A stretch of 64,000 nucleotides of DNA, taken from positions 1-64,000 of the forward strand of contig DATIKU010000058.1 of assembly GCA_035477215.1 (NCBI GenBank). Direction: 5' to 3'. The notes beneath the pieces were generated by a model, which worked only from the letters and a program-made list of their open reading frames with translations, made no database searches and had not been told where the DNA came from. Made by a program: the position numbers and the translations under genes. Numbering within the stretch: position 1 is the stretch's first letter; each line of letters starts with the position of its first letter. The stretch comes from Spirochaetota bacterium. Lineage in GTDB: Bacteria; Spirochaetota; UBA4802; UBA5368. This document shows positions 25,582 to 34,280 of the stretch, in pieces.

Positions 25582-27453
25582 CTATCGGGAAATTCCCAGC
25601 CGGCGGTCTATCATCAGTTTGTTCACCGACAGCACCTCTCCGGTTTCCACCCGAAGAAGCTTCAGGAACACCTCGTAGTTTTTGTTCTTCGCGTACAGCC
25701 TTCCGGTTACGATCATCCTGGCGCCGATAAGCTTACCCACCTTTACGGCATTCTCGTCCTCCACCATGCCGGTCATGCCGAGCTCGAGCTCTTTAAGGAT
25801 TTTCTGCAGATCGCGACGCTCCACTGTCTTGAAGGTCCTGTTCCGGGAAATCGCAAAATTCATCTGCTCGGCGAAGTATTCGGCGTTCGACTTGTCAGCC
25901 GCCTCGGCGCTGCTGAACGGGATCAGGCTCACCGGTGTCCCGGCGGCTATGCCGATCGATGAATAGTCTACAAGCTGGACCACGGTCATATCGAAGAGCT
26001 TGCGCAGCGTCTCCTCGTTTTGTTCTTCCTCGATCTTTGTCGCCTGAATGTACGATTCCCCACTCTCCAGGGGAGCATCGGTCAGATGCGAGAGTTCTTC
26101 CTTCGTCAATCGTATTATGATGCTCTCGAGCTTGTCGGTCTGAAAATTGGCGCCCGTATGATGGCTCACGCTCCCTTCACGGCCTCCTTCCGATTCACCT
26201 TTCTCTCCATAGGTGAGAAATATATACGCCGCGGAGGTATACTGCGCTATCTGCCTGAGAATATACTCACCCATCAGGTTGAGCCCGCCCGTTCCGACGC
26301 TGAATATCTTTATCCCGGCCCTGCGGGCGTCCTTTGCCGCCGTCGCGTACGTGTATTCCTGGCCATAATCGAGATGGGGAGGCGCGTCGGTGATGATATA
26401 CGCAAGGCGTATTCCATCGGTGTTCCATGCGATCTTTTTTATGGTATCCTGAAGCGCCGACTGGAGATCCTCGGGCTCATCACCCCCTCCCGAAGCGTTC
26501 ACCCTGTCAAGTTCCGATCGGAATTTATCGAGATCGCCGGTAAGCGGAACGATCTTCGTCAGGTACTCATCATCCTTGTCCTTATAAAGCACCATGCCGA
26601 AGCGTATTTTAGGCCTTGTCGAAAGCGATGCAAGGTTTAGATTTATTATTTCGATGGTGCTCTTCAGACGGCTGATCTCCTCGCCCATGCTTCCGGTCGT
26701 GTCCAAAATGAACACTATATCGAGCGGTACGTTCTTCTGGACCGGTCGCTCCATCTCCATCGGCACCGTAATCTCGCGCTTTCCCTGGCGGTCGAAAAGA
26801 ACCTCCCTTTTCAACTGTCCGACGGTGACGGTCGCCCTGAATGAAGTGTATTTCGTATCGTACTCCGAAGGGAAAAACAGGTATATTCCATCGGAATAGG
26901 TCTTTCCCGATACAAGCGCTTTTTTCTTGTAAAAAACCTCAATCTTGGCGTTCGCGATCGATCGTTTACCGGAGTCGATGACCCTGATGCTGATGCGCTC
27001 CCGAATATTGATCGGATAATGACGCACCTGTTCCCCGTACTTATCCTGAAAATTTACGAAGTAGTTAAACTGCTTGTTATCATCCGAGAAGCCGGCTTTC
27101 AGTCCGGACGCGGATGGTGGGGCCGGGCGGTCGGTTTCGGAATATGCGCCTTTCTTCACGCCTCTTCCCGCCGCGTCTTCCTTGCGTGAGGTTCGATCCA
27201 TGCTCTTTTCACCGGGCAGGTCCGATTCCACTTCCCTTAACAAAGGAGTATCTTTACCGTTTTTCTTTTTAGGCGCCGATACGGCAGGTTTCCCGCCATC
27301 CTCCTTTTTTTCCACCGACTTGACCTCGTCGTCAAGTGATGCGGTATCGATGGTCGGGGCCTTGCCCCTGCCGTCTTCCGCGGCCTTCATCCCGGCGCAT
27401 CCGAATACGGCGAACATCATCAGAACGGTGAAGAAAAGAATTATGCGTTGCAT
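25582..27453 (-). CDS. Lipoprotein with VWA domain and CsgG/FlgO-like C-terminal domain
   Basis: A 623-residue protein. A lipoprotein signal with AVFGC puts the lipidated Cys at 19. A disordered, charged linker reaches about 120, and a beta-rich region runs 140-235. The VWA domain starts near 245 with the MIDAS DTTGSMG (D251) and includes ITDAPPHLDYG. The C-terminal about 110 residues (RTFKTVERRDLQKILKELE, VGKLIGARMIVTGRLY) resemble CsgG/FlgO-type lipoprotein domains. The ATG is preceded by AGAGAGG; longer in-frame starts are not supported. Its role is unknown; an envelope assembly or surface-binding function is inference. Confidence 0.85.
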   Translation of the reverse strand: MQRIILFFTVLMMFAVFGCAGMKAAEDGRGKAPTIDTASLDDEVKSVEKKEDGGKPAVSAPKKKNGKDTPLLREVESDLPGEKSMDRTSRKEDAAGRGVKKGAYSETDRPAPPSASGLKAGFSDDNKQFNYFVNFQDKYGEQVRHYPINIRERISIRVIDSGKRSIANAKIEVFYKKKALVSGKTYSDGIYLFFPSEYDTKYTSFRATVTVGQLKREVLFDRQGKREITVPMEMERPVQKNVPLDIVFILDTTGSMGEEISRLKSTIEIINLNLASLSTRPKIRFGMVLYKDKDDEYLTKIVPLTGDLDKFRSELDRVNASGGGDEPEDLQSALQDTIKKIAWNTDGIRLAYIITDAPPHLDYGQEYTYATAAKDARRAGIKIFSVGTGGLNLMGEYILRQIAQYTSAAYIFLTYGEKGESEGGREGSVSHHTGANFQTDKLESIIIRLTKEELSHLTDAPLESGESYIQATKIEEEQNEETLRKLFDMTVVQLVDYSSIGIAAGTPVSLIPFSSAEAADKSNAEYFAEQMNFAISRNRTFKTVERRDLQKILKELELGMTGMVEDENAVKVGKLIGARMIVTGRLYAKNKNYEVFLKLLRVETGEVLSVNKLMIDRRLGISR

Positions 27454-27576
27454 CCAATACCTCTCTCCGGCTTCCCGCCGGTTACGCTGAATACGGCGCC
27501 ATTCCGCGGCCCAGACAAACGCCGTCGTTTTCACGCCCGCCCTTGCGCCACGGAATTTTACCGCGCGTAGCGTATA

Positions 27577-27906
27577 TCAATTATATGAAACGGTATCTTC
27601 GAGCAGGGCCGAATGAATGCGCACGAACAGATCGAACATGTCGTCCGTTTCCAGCGAGTAAAACGGCACAAGCTGTCCGTCCTTGAACTCAATCAGTACG
27701 CCCTTGTCCTTATCGAGTACCACGAAAAAGCCCTTAAGAATCCCTCCATCCTCCTCGGTGACGTCACTCACCTCGAATTTTTCCGAGTAACCGCTCGCGA
27801 ACTCAAGCAGGCTGTCGGTGATGGCATTCTCCATCTCATCCCTGACCAGTTCCATCAGATACGTCAGGTTGTCGAGTTTTTTCATGACAGAATTGGATGC
27901 GTCCAT
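27577..27906 (-). CDS. Hypothetical protein, 109 aa
   Basis: A 109-residue acidic cytoplasmic protein starting MDASNSVMKKLDNLTYLMEL. An N-terminal helix is followed by alternating strands (GFFVVLDKDKGVLIEFKDGQLVPFYSLE). GGAGGTG lies five bases before the ATG, a strong start. The family is not recognised. It stands alone between the VWA lipoprotein and htpG. Confidence 0.78.
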   Translation of the reverse strand: MDASNSVMKKLDNLTYLMELVRDEMENAITDSLLEFASGYSEKFEVSDVTEEDGGILKGFFVVLDKDKGVLIEFKDGQLVPFYSLETDDMFDLFVRIHSALLEDTVSYN

Positions 27907-27989
27907 TGAGCACCTCCGGACCTGAATACTGCGTTTGTACCATGCCCCGTCGTCTTTGTCAAACCGGAAACGCCCCGCCGTTTCCCGCG

Positions 27990-28030
27990 GAGTTTGATCC
28001 TGAAAGGCGGGGGCCTTTTCAGGATCAAAC
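27990..28030. repeat. Long hairpin downstream of htpG
   Basis: AGTTTGATCCTGAAA-GGC and GCC-TTTTCAGGATCAAACT pair over 18 bp with a single bulged base and a short G loop. No T tract follows on either strand, so it may be an mRNA-stabilising or processing element at the htpG 3' end. The 12-base AGTTTGATCCTG equals a piece of the 16S 5' end by chance; no rRNA gene is present. Confidence 0.7.
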
Positions 28031-28081
28031 TATCCGAATGACAATCCCGTACGGCGGCATCAATTTAGCCACGCCCATCCC

Positions 28082-29956
28082 CTAAAGCGCCTTTTCCATC
28101 AGCCTGTTCAATCTTTGCACAAAAGTGGCCGGATTCTCGATTTTAATCCCTTCAATAAGCATGGCCTGCTCCAGAAGAATGATGCTCGCGTCTTCGAGAA
28201 GGGACTGATCTTCGGTCTTCTGCAAACGCCGTATTATCTCATGCTGAGGATTTATCTCGAGCACCGGCTTGATGTCGCCGAAGTCGAATTTACCCATCGC
28301 CTTGAGTATGCTCTGCATCTTGACCGTCGGATCTGCCTGGTCTACGACAATGCATGACGGTGAATCGCTTAAACGGGTGCTTGCCCTGACGTCCTTGACC
28401 CTGTCTTTAAGAATCTCCTTCAGTCTGGCGATGAACGGATCGAGCTCCTTCTCTTTATCGCGGTCTTCCTCGGTTTTAAGGTCATCGGCGGCGTCGCTTC
28501 TGTTGACCGACTTGAATTCCAATTCGCCGTAAACGCCGACCGACGGGATTACGATCTCGTCTATCTCATCGTCCATGATAAACACTTCAATATTCCTGTC
28601 CCGATACATCTCGAGCAACGGCGACTGCCTGAGGGTGTCCTCGCTCTCTCCTGTCACGTAATAGATCACTTTCTGATCGGGTTTCATGCGCCCTTTGTAT
28701 TCAGCGATGCTCGTAAATTCTCCCTTTTGTGTCAACGTCGATTTGAAGCGGACCAACTCCAGCAACGTCTCGCGGTTTTCGTAATCCTGGTACAGGCCTT
28801 CCTTTATCGGTTTTCCGAATTCGCGGTAGAAATCCGCGTATTTGCCGGAATCGCCGGCGAGCTTCTGAAGTTCTCCGAGTATTTTCTTAACCGAAGCGGT
28901 TTTTATCCTGGTCAGCACCCTGTTCTGCTGGAGGATTTCCCTGCTCACGTTGAGCGGGAGGTCTTCCGAATCGATGATTCCCCGCACGAAACGCAGGTAG
29001 GTTGGAAGCAGGTCTCTATCGTCGTCGGTGATGAAAACGCGCTTAACGTAAAGTTTTACTCCGGACTTGAAATCTGAAAGGTATAGATCGAAGGGCGCCC
29101 TTCCCGGAATGTAAAAGAGAGTGGTATAGTCAATCGTCCCTTCGGCCTGCGTATGGATATGGAGGATTGGCTCTTCGTTGTCGTGGGAAATCACCTTGTA
29201 AAATTCCCTGTAGTCCTCTTCCTTCAGTTCGGACTTCGGCCTTCGCCACAACGCCGTTGCCTCGTTGATCTTTTCAGTCTTCCGGTCTTTGGTCTGCTTT
29301 CGGTCTTTTCCCTCGCCTTCATATTTGGTTTCATCATAATGGAGGTAAATCGGAAACGGGATATGGTTGCTGTACTTTTTAATCACCCTCTCCACGGCCC
29401 ATCGACCGGCGAACTCTTTGCCGTCTTCATTAAGATGAATGATAACGGTTGCGCCCTGGGACTCCCGCTCGCCTTTTTCAATGCTGTACTCACCCTTCCC
29501 TTCGCTCTCCCATACCCATGCGGCGTCCTCGCCCGCTTTACGCGATATCACCCGTACCCTGTCCGCCACCATGAAGGCGGAATAAAAACCGACGCCGAAC
29601 TGGCCGATCATATTTATATCGCCTTTGTTTTCGCCTTTAAGTGCTTCGATGAAACTGCGCGTTCCCGACCGCGCGATGGTGCCCAGATTTTCGACCAGCT
29701 CCCGGTCGTTCATTCCGATGCCCGTATCGGCGATCGTAAGGGTTTTTTCCTCGTCGCTGAAGCTTATGTCGATCCGCGGTTCAAAGGACATCCCCCGGAG
29801 TTTCTCGTCTGTATATGTGAGGAATTTAAGTTTGTCGAGCGCGTCAGACGCGTTCGATACGAGTTCCCTCAGAAAAATCTCCTTGTTCGAGTAGAGCGAA
29901 TGTACAATGAGATGGAGGAGCTGGTTTACCTCCGTTTGGAACTGGTGCGTGGACAT
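28082..29956 (-). CDS. htpG: Molecular chaperone HtpG (Hsp90)
   Basis: A 624-residue Hsp90 of normal bacterial length. The GHKL ATPase domain shows the family start TEVNQLLHLIVHSLYSNKEI, RELVSNASDALDK, DTGIGM and GQFGVGFYSAF. The middle domain (PLNVSREILQQNRV) and C-terminal dimerisation domain follow. It is an ATP-driven cytoplasmic chaperone. GGGGAGGTG precedes the ATG. It is transcribed alone, with a long hairpin 52 bases after the stop. Confidence 0.98.
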   Translation of the reverse strand: MSTHQFQTEVNQLLHLIVHSLYSNKEIFLRELVSNASDALDKLKFLTYTDEKLRGMSFEPRIDISFSDEEKTLTIADTGIGMNDRELVENLGTIARSGTRSFIEALKGENKGDINMIGQFGVGFYSAFMVADRVRVISRKAGEDAAWVWESEGKGEYSIEKGERESQGATVIIHLNEDGKEFAGRWAVERVIKKYSNHIPFPIYLHYDETKYEGEGKDRKQTKDRKTEKINEATALWRRPKSELKEEDYREFYKVISHDNEEPILHIHTQAEGTIDYTTLFYIPGRAPFDLYLSDFKSGVKLYVKRVFITDDDRDLLPTYLRFVRGIIDSEDLPLNVSREILQQNRVLTRIKTASVKKILGELQKLAGDSGKYADFYREFGKPIKEGLYQDYENRETLLELVRFKSTLTQKGEFTSIAEYKGRMKPDQKVIYYVTGESEDTLRQSPLLEMYRDRNIEVFIMDDEIDEIVIPSVGVYGELEFKSVNRSDAADDLKTEEDRDKEKELDPFIARLKEILKDRVKDVRASTRLSDSPSCIVVDQADPTVKMQSILKAMGKFDFGDIKPVLEINPQHEIIRRLQKTEDQSLLEDASIILLEQAMLIEGIKIENPATFVQRLNRLMEKAL

Positions 29957-30063
29957 GTTTTCACCTCCCCATTGCGATGGAATATATCACCGCGTAATGT
30001 TTTCTAATTTTCGAACAGCCGTTCATATCGCGTAGCTCGTGTCAAACATTTTCAAGCGCGGCA

Positions 30064-30864
30064 TCAGACCCTTCGTGCGCGCATGTCCTCGATCTGCTTC
30101 TCAACTATCGTCAACCGAATCGTCAGCGATTCGAGGCTTTTCTCTATGCGCTTTTTCTCGGATTCAAGGCGCTCAATGGTCTCCTCTTTTTTCGGCACGC
30201 AGCCGAACTCGGCCTTCACCATATCGGGACTCTTGCCATCGGCGAACGCCCGCTCGGCCTTTCTGCGCCGGTCATCGTCGCGGATGCGCGCAACGGTCCG
30301 CATGTTCTCATAGCCGATTTCAGGATCGATATCCATCAAGTTGATCTTCATCACCGTCCGCGCGACGGTCCGGTGAAGTTTTAGTTCCCTGTCTACGTAG
30401 TCATCGAAGCTCGCGTGGAGCTCCCTGCAGAGTTTCATCGCCTCCGAAAGAAGCCCGCCGAGCTCTTTCATGAGATGGCCGTTTTTGACAAGGAACTCGT
30501 CACGAATGCGGACGGTGAGCTCTGCGAACCGCCGGTCCTTCTCGAAAACATTTTCATATATTCCTTTTTTCTCCGCCTCGAAGAGAAGGCGATGAAGAAT
30601 GTCCCAGAAACGGTTGGTGTGCGAGCGGCATGATACCGGAGCGTTCGCGGTGGTAAACTGTATGTGGTGCGCGAACTCGTGTATTGCGGTGTATATAAGT
30701 GCGCCGTCGCCGTCGAAGTTGTGATTGTGTATGATTATTTCCCGATCCGCCGGCTTGTACAGGCCGTCCACTTTTTTGCTTTTTTTGCCTGAAAAAGTGA
30801 CCTTGAATTCATCAACGTCACCGTTGAGAAGCAAGAGCTTTTCCTTCACCTGGTCCTGATTCAT
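30064..30864 (-). CDS. Putative zinc metallopeptidase-like protein (HExxH)
   Basis: A 266-residue cytoplasmic protein. The motif AIHEFAHHIQF contains HExxH, and SHTNRFWDILHRLLF downstream has a His that could complete a zinc site. The rest is helical, ending in a coiled coil (ETIERLESEKKRIEKSLESL). There is no export signal, so extracellular proteolysis is unlikely. The family is not recognised beyond the motif. It lies seven bases after the 62-residue gene, forming a pair. Confidence 0.78.
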   Translation of the reverse strand: MNQDQVKEKLLLLNGDVDEFKVTFSGKKSKKVDGLYKPADREIIIHNHNFDGDGALIYTAIHEFAHHIQFTTANAPVSCRSHTNRFWDILHRLLFEAEKKGIYENVFEKDRRFAELTVRIRDEFLVKNGHLMKELGGLLSEAMKLCRELHASFDDYVDRELKLHRTVARTVMKINLMDIDPEIGYENMRTVARIRDDDRRRKAERAFADGKSPDMVKAEFGCVPKKEETIERLESEKKRIEKSLESLTIRLTIVEKQIEDMRARRV

Positions 30865-30871
30865 GCCGGTC

Positions 30872-31060
30872 TCACCATTCCCCGTTATTCAACCTGTCAT
30901 CGATGAGCGTTTTGATTTTGACAAGGATTTCCACGCCCTTAAACCGGTCGAGCTGCTCGAGGAGAAAACTCACTCGGTCCAGTAGCTCGGCATCGGGAAG
31001 CATTTCAAGACGGTCAGCGACCTTCCTCATCATGATGATGTCGTTCATCGAACCGACCAT
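30872..31060 (-). CDS. Small helical protein, 62 aa
   Basis: A 62-residue protein (MVGSMNDIIMMRKVADRLEM...) predicted to be all helical. GGAAGG precedes the ATG at 31060; an internal ATG five codons in is an alternative. It is coupled to the HExxH protein gene with a 7-base gap, so the two may act together. The function is unknown. Confidence 0.7.
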   Translation of the reverse strand: MVGSMNDIIMMRKVADRLEMLPDAELLDRVSFLLEQLDRFKGVEILVKIKTLIDDRLNNGEW

Positions 31061-31162
31061 ATCGTACCTTCCTTCCGGGCATCGCCGAAGTTATCGTGCG
31101 CCCGGATAGCATACCTCCCGCCCCTCGTCAATAATTTGTTTTTCCGGCCGCTGGACGGACTT

Positions 31163-31411
31163 TCATTCGTCATCAGACACCCGCGGCTGAATTACCATTT
31201 CCATGCGCGCGTTCTTAAAGACAAGAGCGCACGTGGACAGAAGCCGCGCCTCGTTCATTATCCCGTGGATATTCTTATAAGCATTCTGGAACCTTTACAT
31301 CGCCGTTTTCAAGCTTTTCGCCCACCCTCGGGCCCCATGCGCCCGCTATGAGGTTGTAATGTCGGGGCCGATCGTTTCGGGATACGGGGCAATCGGTATT
31401 GGCAAAGCCAT
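31163..31411 (-). pseudogene. Decayed small gene with two apparent frameshifts
   Basis: Reading leftward, three consecutive protein-like pieces lie in different frames: MALPIPIAPYPETIGPDITT, then NLIAGAWGPRVGEKLENG plus DVKVPEC, then AYKNIHGIMNEARLLSTC, ALVFKNARMEMVIQPRVSDD and E before a stop. Joined, they give one plausible 83-codon protein, so a frameshifted remnant is likely. The family is not recognised. No ribosome site is visible. The remaining bases of the 31061-31466 gap show nothing. Confidence 0.35.
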
Positions 31412-31466
31412 ATAAACGCAGTGCAGGATGTTTCGGTCTATCCATACCGGTCCGCCTGCAGGAAAC

Positions 31467-31826
31467 TCAACGCCGGAGCGTCTCCGTGGCCGCACCGCCG
31501 GCCCACAGCCCCTCGAGCGTCCTTCCTCCGTCCTTCACCGTATAAATCACCGGGTCTGGCGCCCCCCAGTATACCGTCAGTACGTCGCCTCTGAGTGTTC
31601 CATGCCCGTAGTATTCCGTCCCGACCTTCCAGTGGAACCGGTACATATCGCCGTCCTTGCCGATCGTTACCATCCCGGTATATGAGGTTCCATTGGGATT
31701 CGTTCCCGTCACCCGGTACACTCCCTCGATTACCGGGGCCTGCGCATTCACGGTCCCGTTATGAAACGTTAGTATGGCGACGGCCGCACAGGCCATCATC
31801 ATCCCTGTTCTTCGTGATTTTTTCAT
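31467..31826 (-). CDS. Small exported protein of unknown function
   Basis: A 119-residue precursor with a signal peptide (MKKSRRTGMMMACAAVAILT, cleavage near VNAQA). The mature domain is beta-rich with repeated Gly-aromatic strands: GVYRVTGTNPNGTSYTG, YRFHWKVGTEYYGHG, LTVYWG, LEGLWAGG. It resembles small periplasmic beta-barrel domains seen in many proteobacterial and spirochaete genomes, but no name is certain. It is monocistronic. Confidence 0.8.
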   Translation of the reverse strand: MKKSRRTGMMMACAAVAILTFHNGTVNAQAPVIEGVYRVTGTNPNGTSYTGMVTIGKDGDMYRFHWKVGTEYYGHGTLRGDVLTVYWGAPDPVIYTVKDGGRTLEGLWAGGAATETLRR

Positions 31827-31876
31827 TTACGCACCTCCTGCTGAGCATAATGACGACTGTATCGTTGGTGTCGCCG

Positions 31877-32341
31877 CTATTTTGGCACCATTTCAACCGG
31901 CTGAAAATCACACCCGCAATTTCTGCAACGACGCGCCCCACGGAAGAGCATCTCTCCGCACGACGCGCATTGGTAGCGGCGCTCCTCGGCCTCCACCCAT
32001 TGCTCTGTTGCGAGTTTGCGCCGGAGTGGAACGGCCCGCATGATCTCTTTTTTTCCCACCTCGACCGGAAACGCGGCGACATGCGCGCAGGGAAAATCCG
32101 CACACTGGTGGCATCCCTCGTAACCCTTCTCCCTCGTACAGGTCTTGATGGGACAAACGCGGCAGTAGACAAACGGATTCTCGGAGAGGCACCCCCCGCA
32201 GGTGAGCTGCTCCACGGGCACCCCGTACGCCGGAGAAAGTTTCTCCTTGAATTTAAGGTCGTTGTTTCTGTCCGCGATCATGATCGAGCAGACGCCGCAG
32301 TAGAGCCCGCAGGGCGCCAGCCATTCCTGATGAACGTCCAT
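31877..32341 (-). CDS. DUF3795-like Cys-rich protein with C-terminal zinc ribbon
   Basis: A 154-residue protein. The N-terminal part, APCGLYCGVC, CGGC, CRVCPIKTC, CHQCADFPC, is the cysteine pattern of DUF3795 proteins, probably binding metal. The C-terminal YQCASCGEMLF...RCRNCGCDF is a zinc ribbon. GGGGAGG lies upstream of ATG 32341. It follows the selenoprotein-like gene by 70 bases on the same strand and may be cotranscribed. Confidence 0.85.
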   Translation of the reverse strand: MDVHQEWLAPCGLYCGVCSIMIADRNNDLKFKEKLSPAYGVPVEQLTCGGCLSENPFVYCRVCPIKTCTREKGYEGCHQCADFPCAHVAAFPVEVGKKEIMRAVPLRRKLATEQWVEAEERRYQCASCGEMLFRGARRCRNCGCDFQPVEMVPK

Positions 32342-32411
32342 ATTGATGCCTCCCCTTAATAAAGAATATTGCAAGTGATGCATTCCACGCTCACGGCGGG
32401 ATTCACACCCC

Positions 32412-32615
32412 TCAGGTCCCGCCGTATCCGACTGTTACCTTCCCTCCTTCGATTATAACCGGCACCTGGCGGCGGCCGCCTGAAAATTTCAGCATCTCGT
32501 CCATCTTGGAAGCGTCGGTTTTTACATCGTGATAATCCGCCCTGTCCCCATAGGCCGACCTGGCCTCGCTTGTATAGGGTCATCCCGCCTTACCATAAAT
32601 GACAACTCTTGGCAT
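32412..32615 (-). CDS. Probable selenocysteine-containing glutaredoxin-like protein (UGA at codon 12)
   Basis: A 67-residue thioredoxin-fold protein that ordinary gene calling misses because codon 12 is UGA (32580-32582). Read through, it gives MPRVVIYGKAGUPYTSEARS, then a normal glutaredoxin layout with the cis-Pro segment RRQVPVIIEGG and the glycine-rich end VGYGGT. U replaces the nucleophilic Cys of the CPYx redox motif. GGAGG lies five bases before the ATG. A SECIS-like hairpin with an AGGUC apical loop begins right after the UGA. A nonsense-mutated pseudogene is the alternative, but site and hairpin argue for Sec insertion. selA, selB, selC and selD are not in the window. Confidence 0.85.
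32546..32579 (-). promoter_or_regulatory. Bacterial SECIS element inside the selenoprotein gene
   Basis: Directly after the UGA, CCCUAU pairs with AUGGGG (6 bp, one wobble). A seven-base 5' bulge is followed by AGGCC pairing with GGCCU and an AGGUC loop. The loop starts 18 bases after UGA. From memory, the E. coli fdhF SECIS has an AGGUCU loop about 17 bases after its UGA, so position and loop match closely. Confidence 0.8.
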
Positions 32616-32918
32616 AATTTCCTCCTTTTTCCGCACAACGAGTGCTGTAATCGACTTGCAGCGCACTGACGCAATATGGGCCTTCCCGGTCACGCTGCAT
32701 CTGTGACCTATATACCGGAAATCATACGAAGTCAAGCGATCATCAATATGCGGGCATGCCCTATTTTAACACAAAGAACAAACCCCCGCAGCCTTCGGGA
32801 ACGGTATCCCTTAACGAAAGTAAATTAAAATTATACTTGCCGGGCATCGATCGGCCGGTATTCTGGGATAGTTTCTGCGGGGCCACCTGCGACCGCACAT
32901 CCGATTCTGGCGGCCAAC
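32616..32918. other. Divergent intergenic region, selenoprotein / trkA
   Basis: 303 bases with no supported gene. It contains the GGAGG of the leftward selenoprotein gene and the start region of trkA. It is AT-rich around 32755-32840, where promoters would be expected, but no clear -35/-10 pair stands out. Confidence 0.4.
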
Positions 32919-34274
32919 ATGAATGTAATAATACTCGGAGCCGGGGTTGTCGGTTTCCAGCTCGCCGAGCAACTCGTTAGCGAGGGAAAGAACGTTGTCG
33001 TTATCGAGAAAGATCCCGAGCGCGCCAAGTATGTTTCCTCACACCTCGATTGCCTTGTGATCAACGATAACGGCACCTATCTCTCGACGTTTAAAAAAGC
33101 GGGCGCCGAAGACGCTTATTCGTTCATCAGCGTCGCGAACATCGACGAGGTGAACATGATCGCCTGCGGCATCGTGTCGAGCGAATTCAACGTTCCGATT
33201 AAAATCGCCAGGGTGCGAAACGCCGATTATTCCCGCGCTCGCATTTTCGAAAAAGGCTTTCTGGGCATCGATTACGTGGTGAACCCGGAGGTCGAAACGG
33301 CGCGCCATATCGCGAACACCGTGGCGCTTGGCGCCGACAGCGATGTGATGCTATTCGAAAACACCGAGATACAGATGCGCAACCTGGTCATCGATCAAGA
33401 TTCTTTTTTCGCGAATCGTTCGCTCAGGCAGATTCGCAAAGGCATAAATGAAAAATTCCTTGTGCCCTGCGTGATACGGGACGATTCGTTCGTCATCCCG
33501 TCGGGAGATTTCGTCATACGGGAGCACGACACCATTTATCTGCTCGCCACGCGGTATGACCTCACCAGGATATTCATGGAAGCCGGCAGAAAAAGCGAGC
33601 GGCTCGACCGCATTATTATCGCCGGCGGCGGCCGCATCGGCTCCCTTGCCTGCCAGTACCTCATCCGAACCGGGCGCAAGATCACCATCATCGACAGTTC
33701 ATACGAGAACTGCAAATCCCTCTCCGAACGGTTTCCCGAAGCGTTGGTTCTGCACGCCGATGTCTCCGATGAAAACATTTTCGAGGAGGAACATCTGGAC
33801 CGGTACGACCTTGTCATCGCCACTACCAATAATGAAGAGCTCAATATTCTGACCGCGGTATACGCCAAAAGCCTCGGCATAAAAAGGGCCGTCGCCCTGG
33901 TCACGAAGTCCAACTACATTTCCATCGCCACCAGACTCAAGATCGATTCAATCATAAGCCCCAAGATCAGCACAGTCGATGCCATATTGAAGTTTTTGCG
34001 CCGCGGCGACATACGCAGCGTCCACAGCATCTTCAATGGCAGGGCCGAAGTGCTCGAGTTCAATATCTCCGGAAACTCTCCCGTCCGCGGCAGCAGGATA
34101 ATGGATATTAAAATGCCTAAAAATTCTCTGATTCTAAGTGTTATACGCGGCCAGAGTCAGGATACCATCCCCGATGGCAACCTCGTCATCAACCAGGGTG
34201 ACACCGTCCTCGCGATCGTCGATAAAAAATCTCTTTCCGACCTGGAAAAAATCTTCATGATTGACGTTCATTAA
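32919..34274 (+). CDS. trkA: Trk potassium uptake regulator TrkA
   Basis: A 451-residue cytoplasmic protein with two RCK repeats, each a Rossmann NAD-binding domain plus RCK_C: GAGVVGFQLAEQL (7-19) and GGGRIGSLACQYL (about 230). It gates the TrkH channel in response to nucleotides. Only a weak GGCGG precedes the ATG. trkH starts 6 bases after the stop, so the two form an operon. Confidence 0.95.
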   Translation: MNVIILGAGVVGFQLAEQLVSEGKNVVVIEKDPERAKYVSSHLDCLVINDNGTYLSTFKKAGAEDAYSFISVANIDEVNMIACGIVSSEFNVPIKIARVRNADYSRARIFEKGFLGIDYVVNPEVETARHIANTVALGADSDVMLFENTEIQMRNLVIDQDSFFANRSLRQIRKGINEKFLVPCVIRDDSFVIPSGDFVIREHDTIYLLATRYDLTRIFMEAGRKSERLDRIIIAGGGRIGSLACQYLIRTGRKITIIDSSYENCKSLSERFPEALVLHADVSDENIFEEEHLDRYDLVIATTNNEELNILTAVYAKSLGIKRAVALVTKSNYISIATRLKIDSIISPKISTVDAILKFLRRGDIRSVHSIFNGRAEVLEFNISGNSPVRGSRIMDIKMPKNSLILSVIRGQSQDTIPDGNLVINQGDTVLAIVDKKSLSDLEKIFMIDVH

Positions 34275-34280
34275 GGCGAT

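Noticed and set aside
27990-28030. AGTTTGATCCTG identical to the 5' region of 16S rRNA
   Set aside because: The match is only 12 bases, lies in both arms of a hairpin, and no other rRNA sequence follows.
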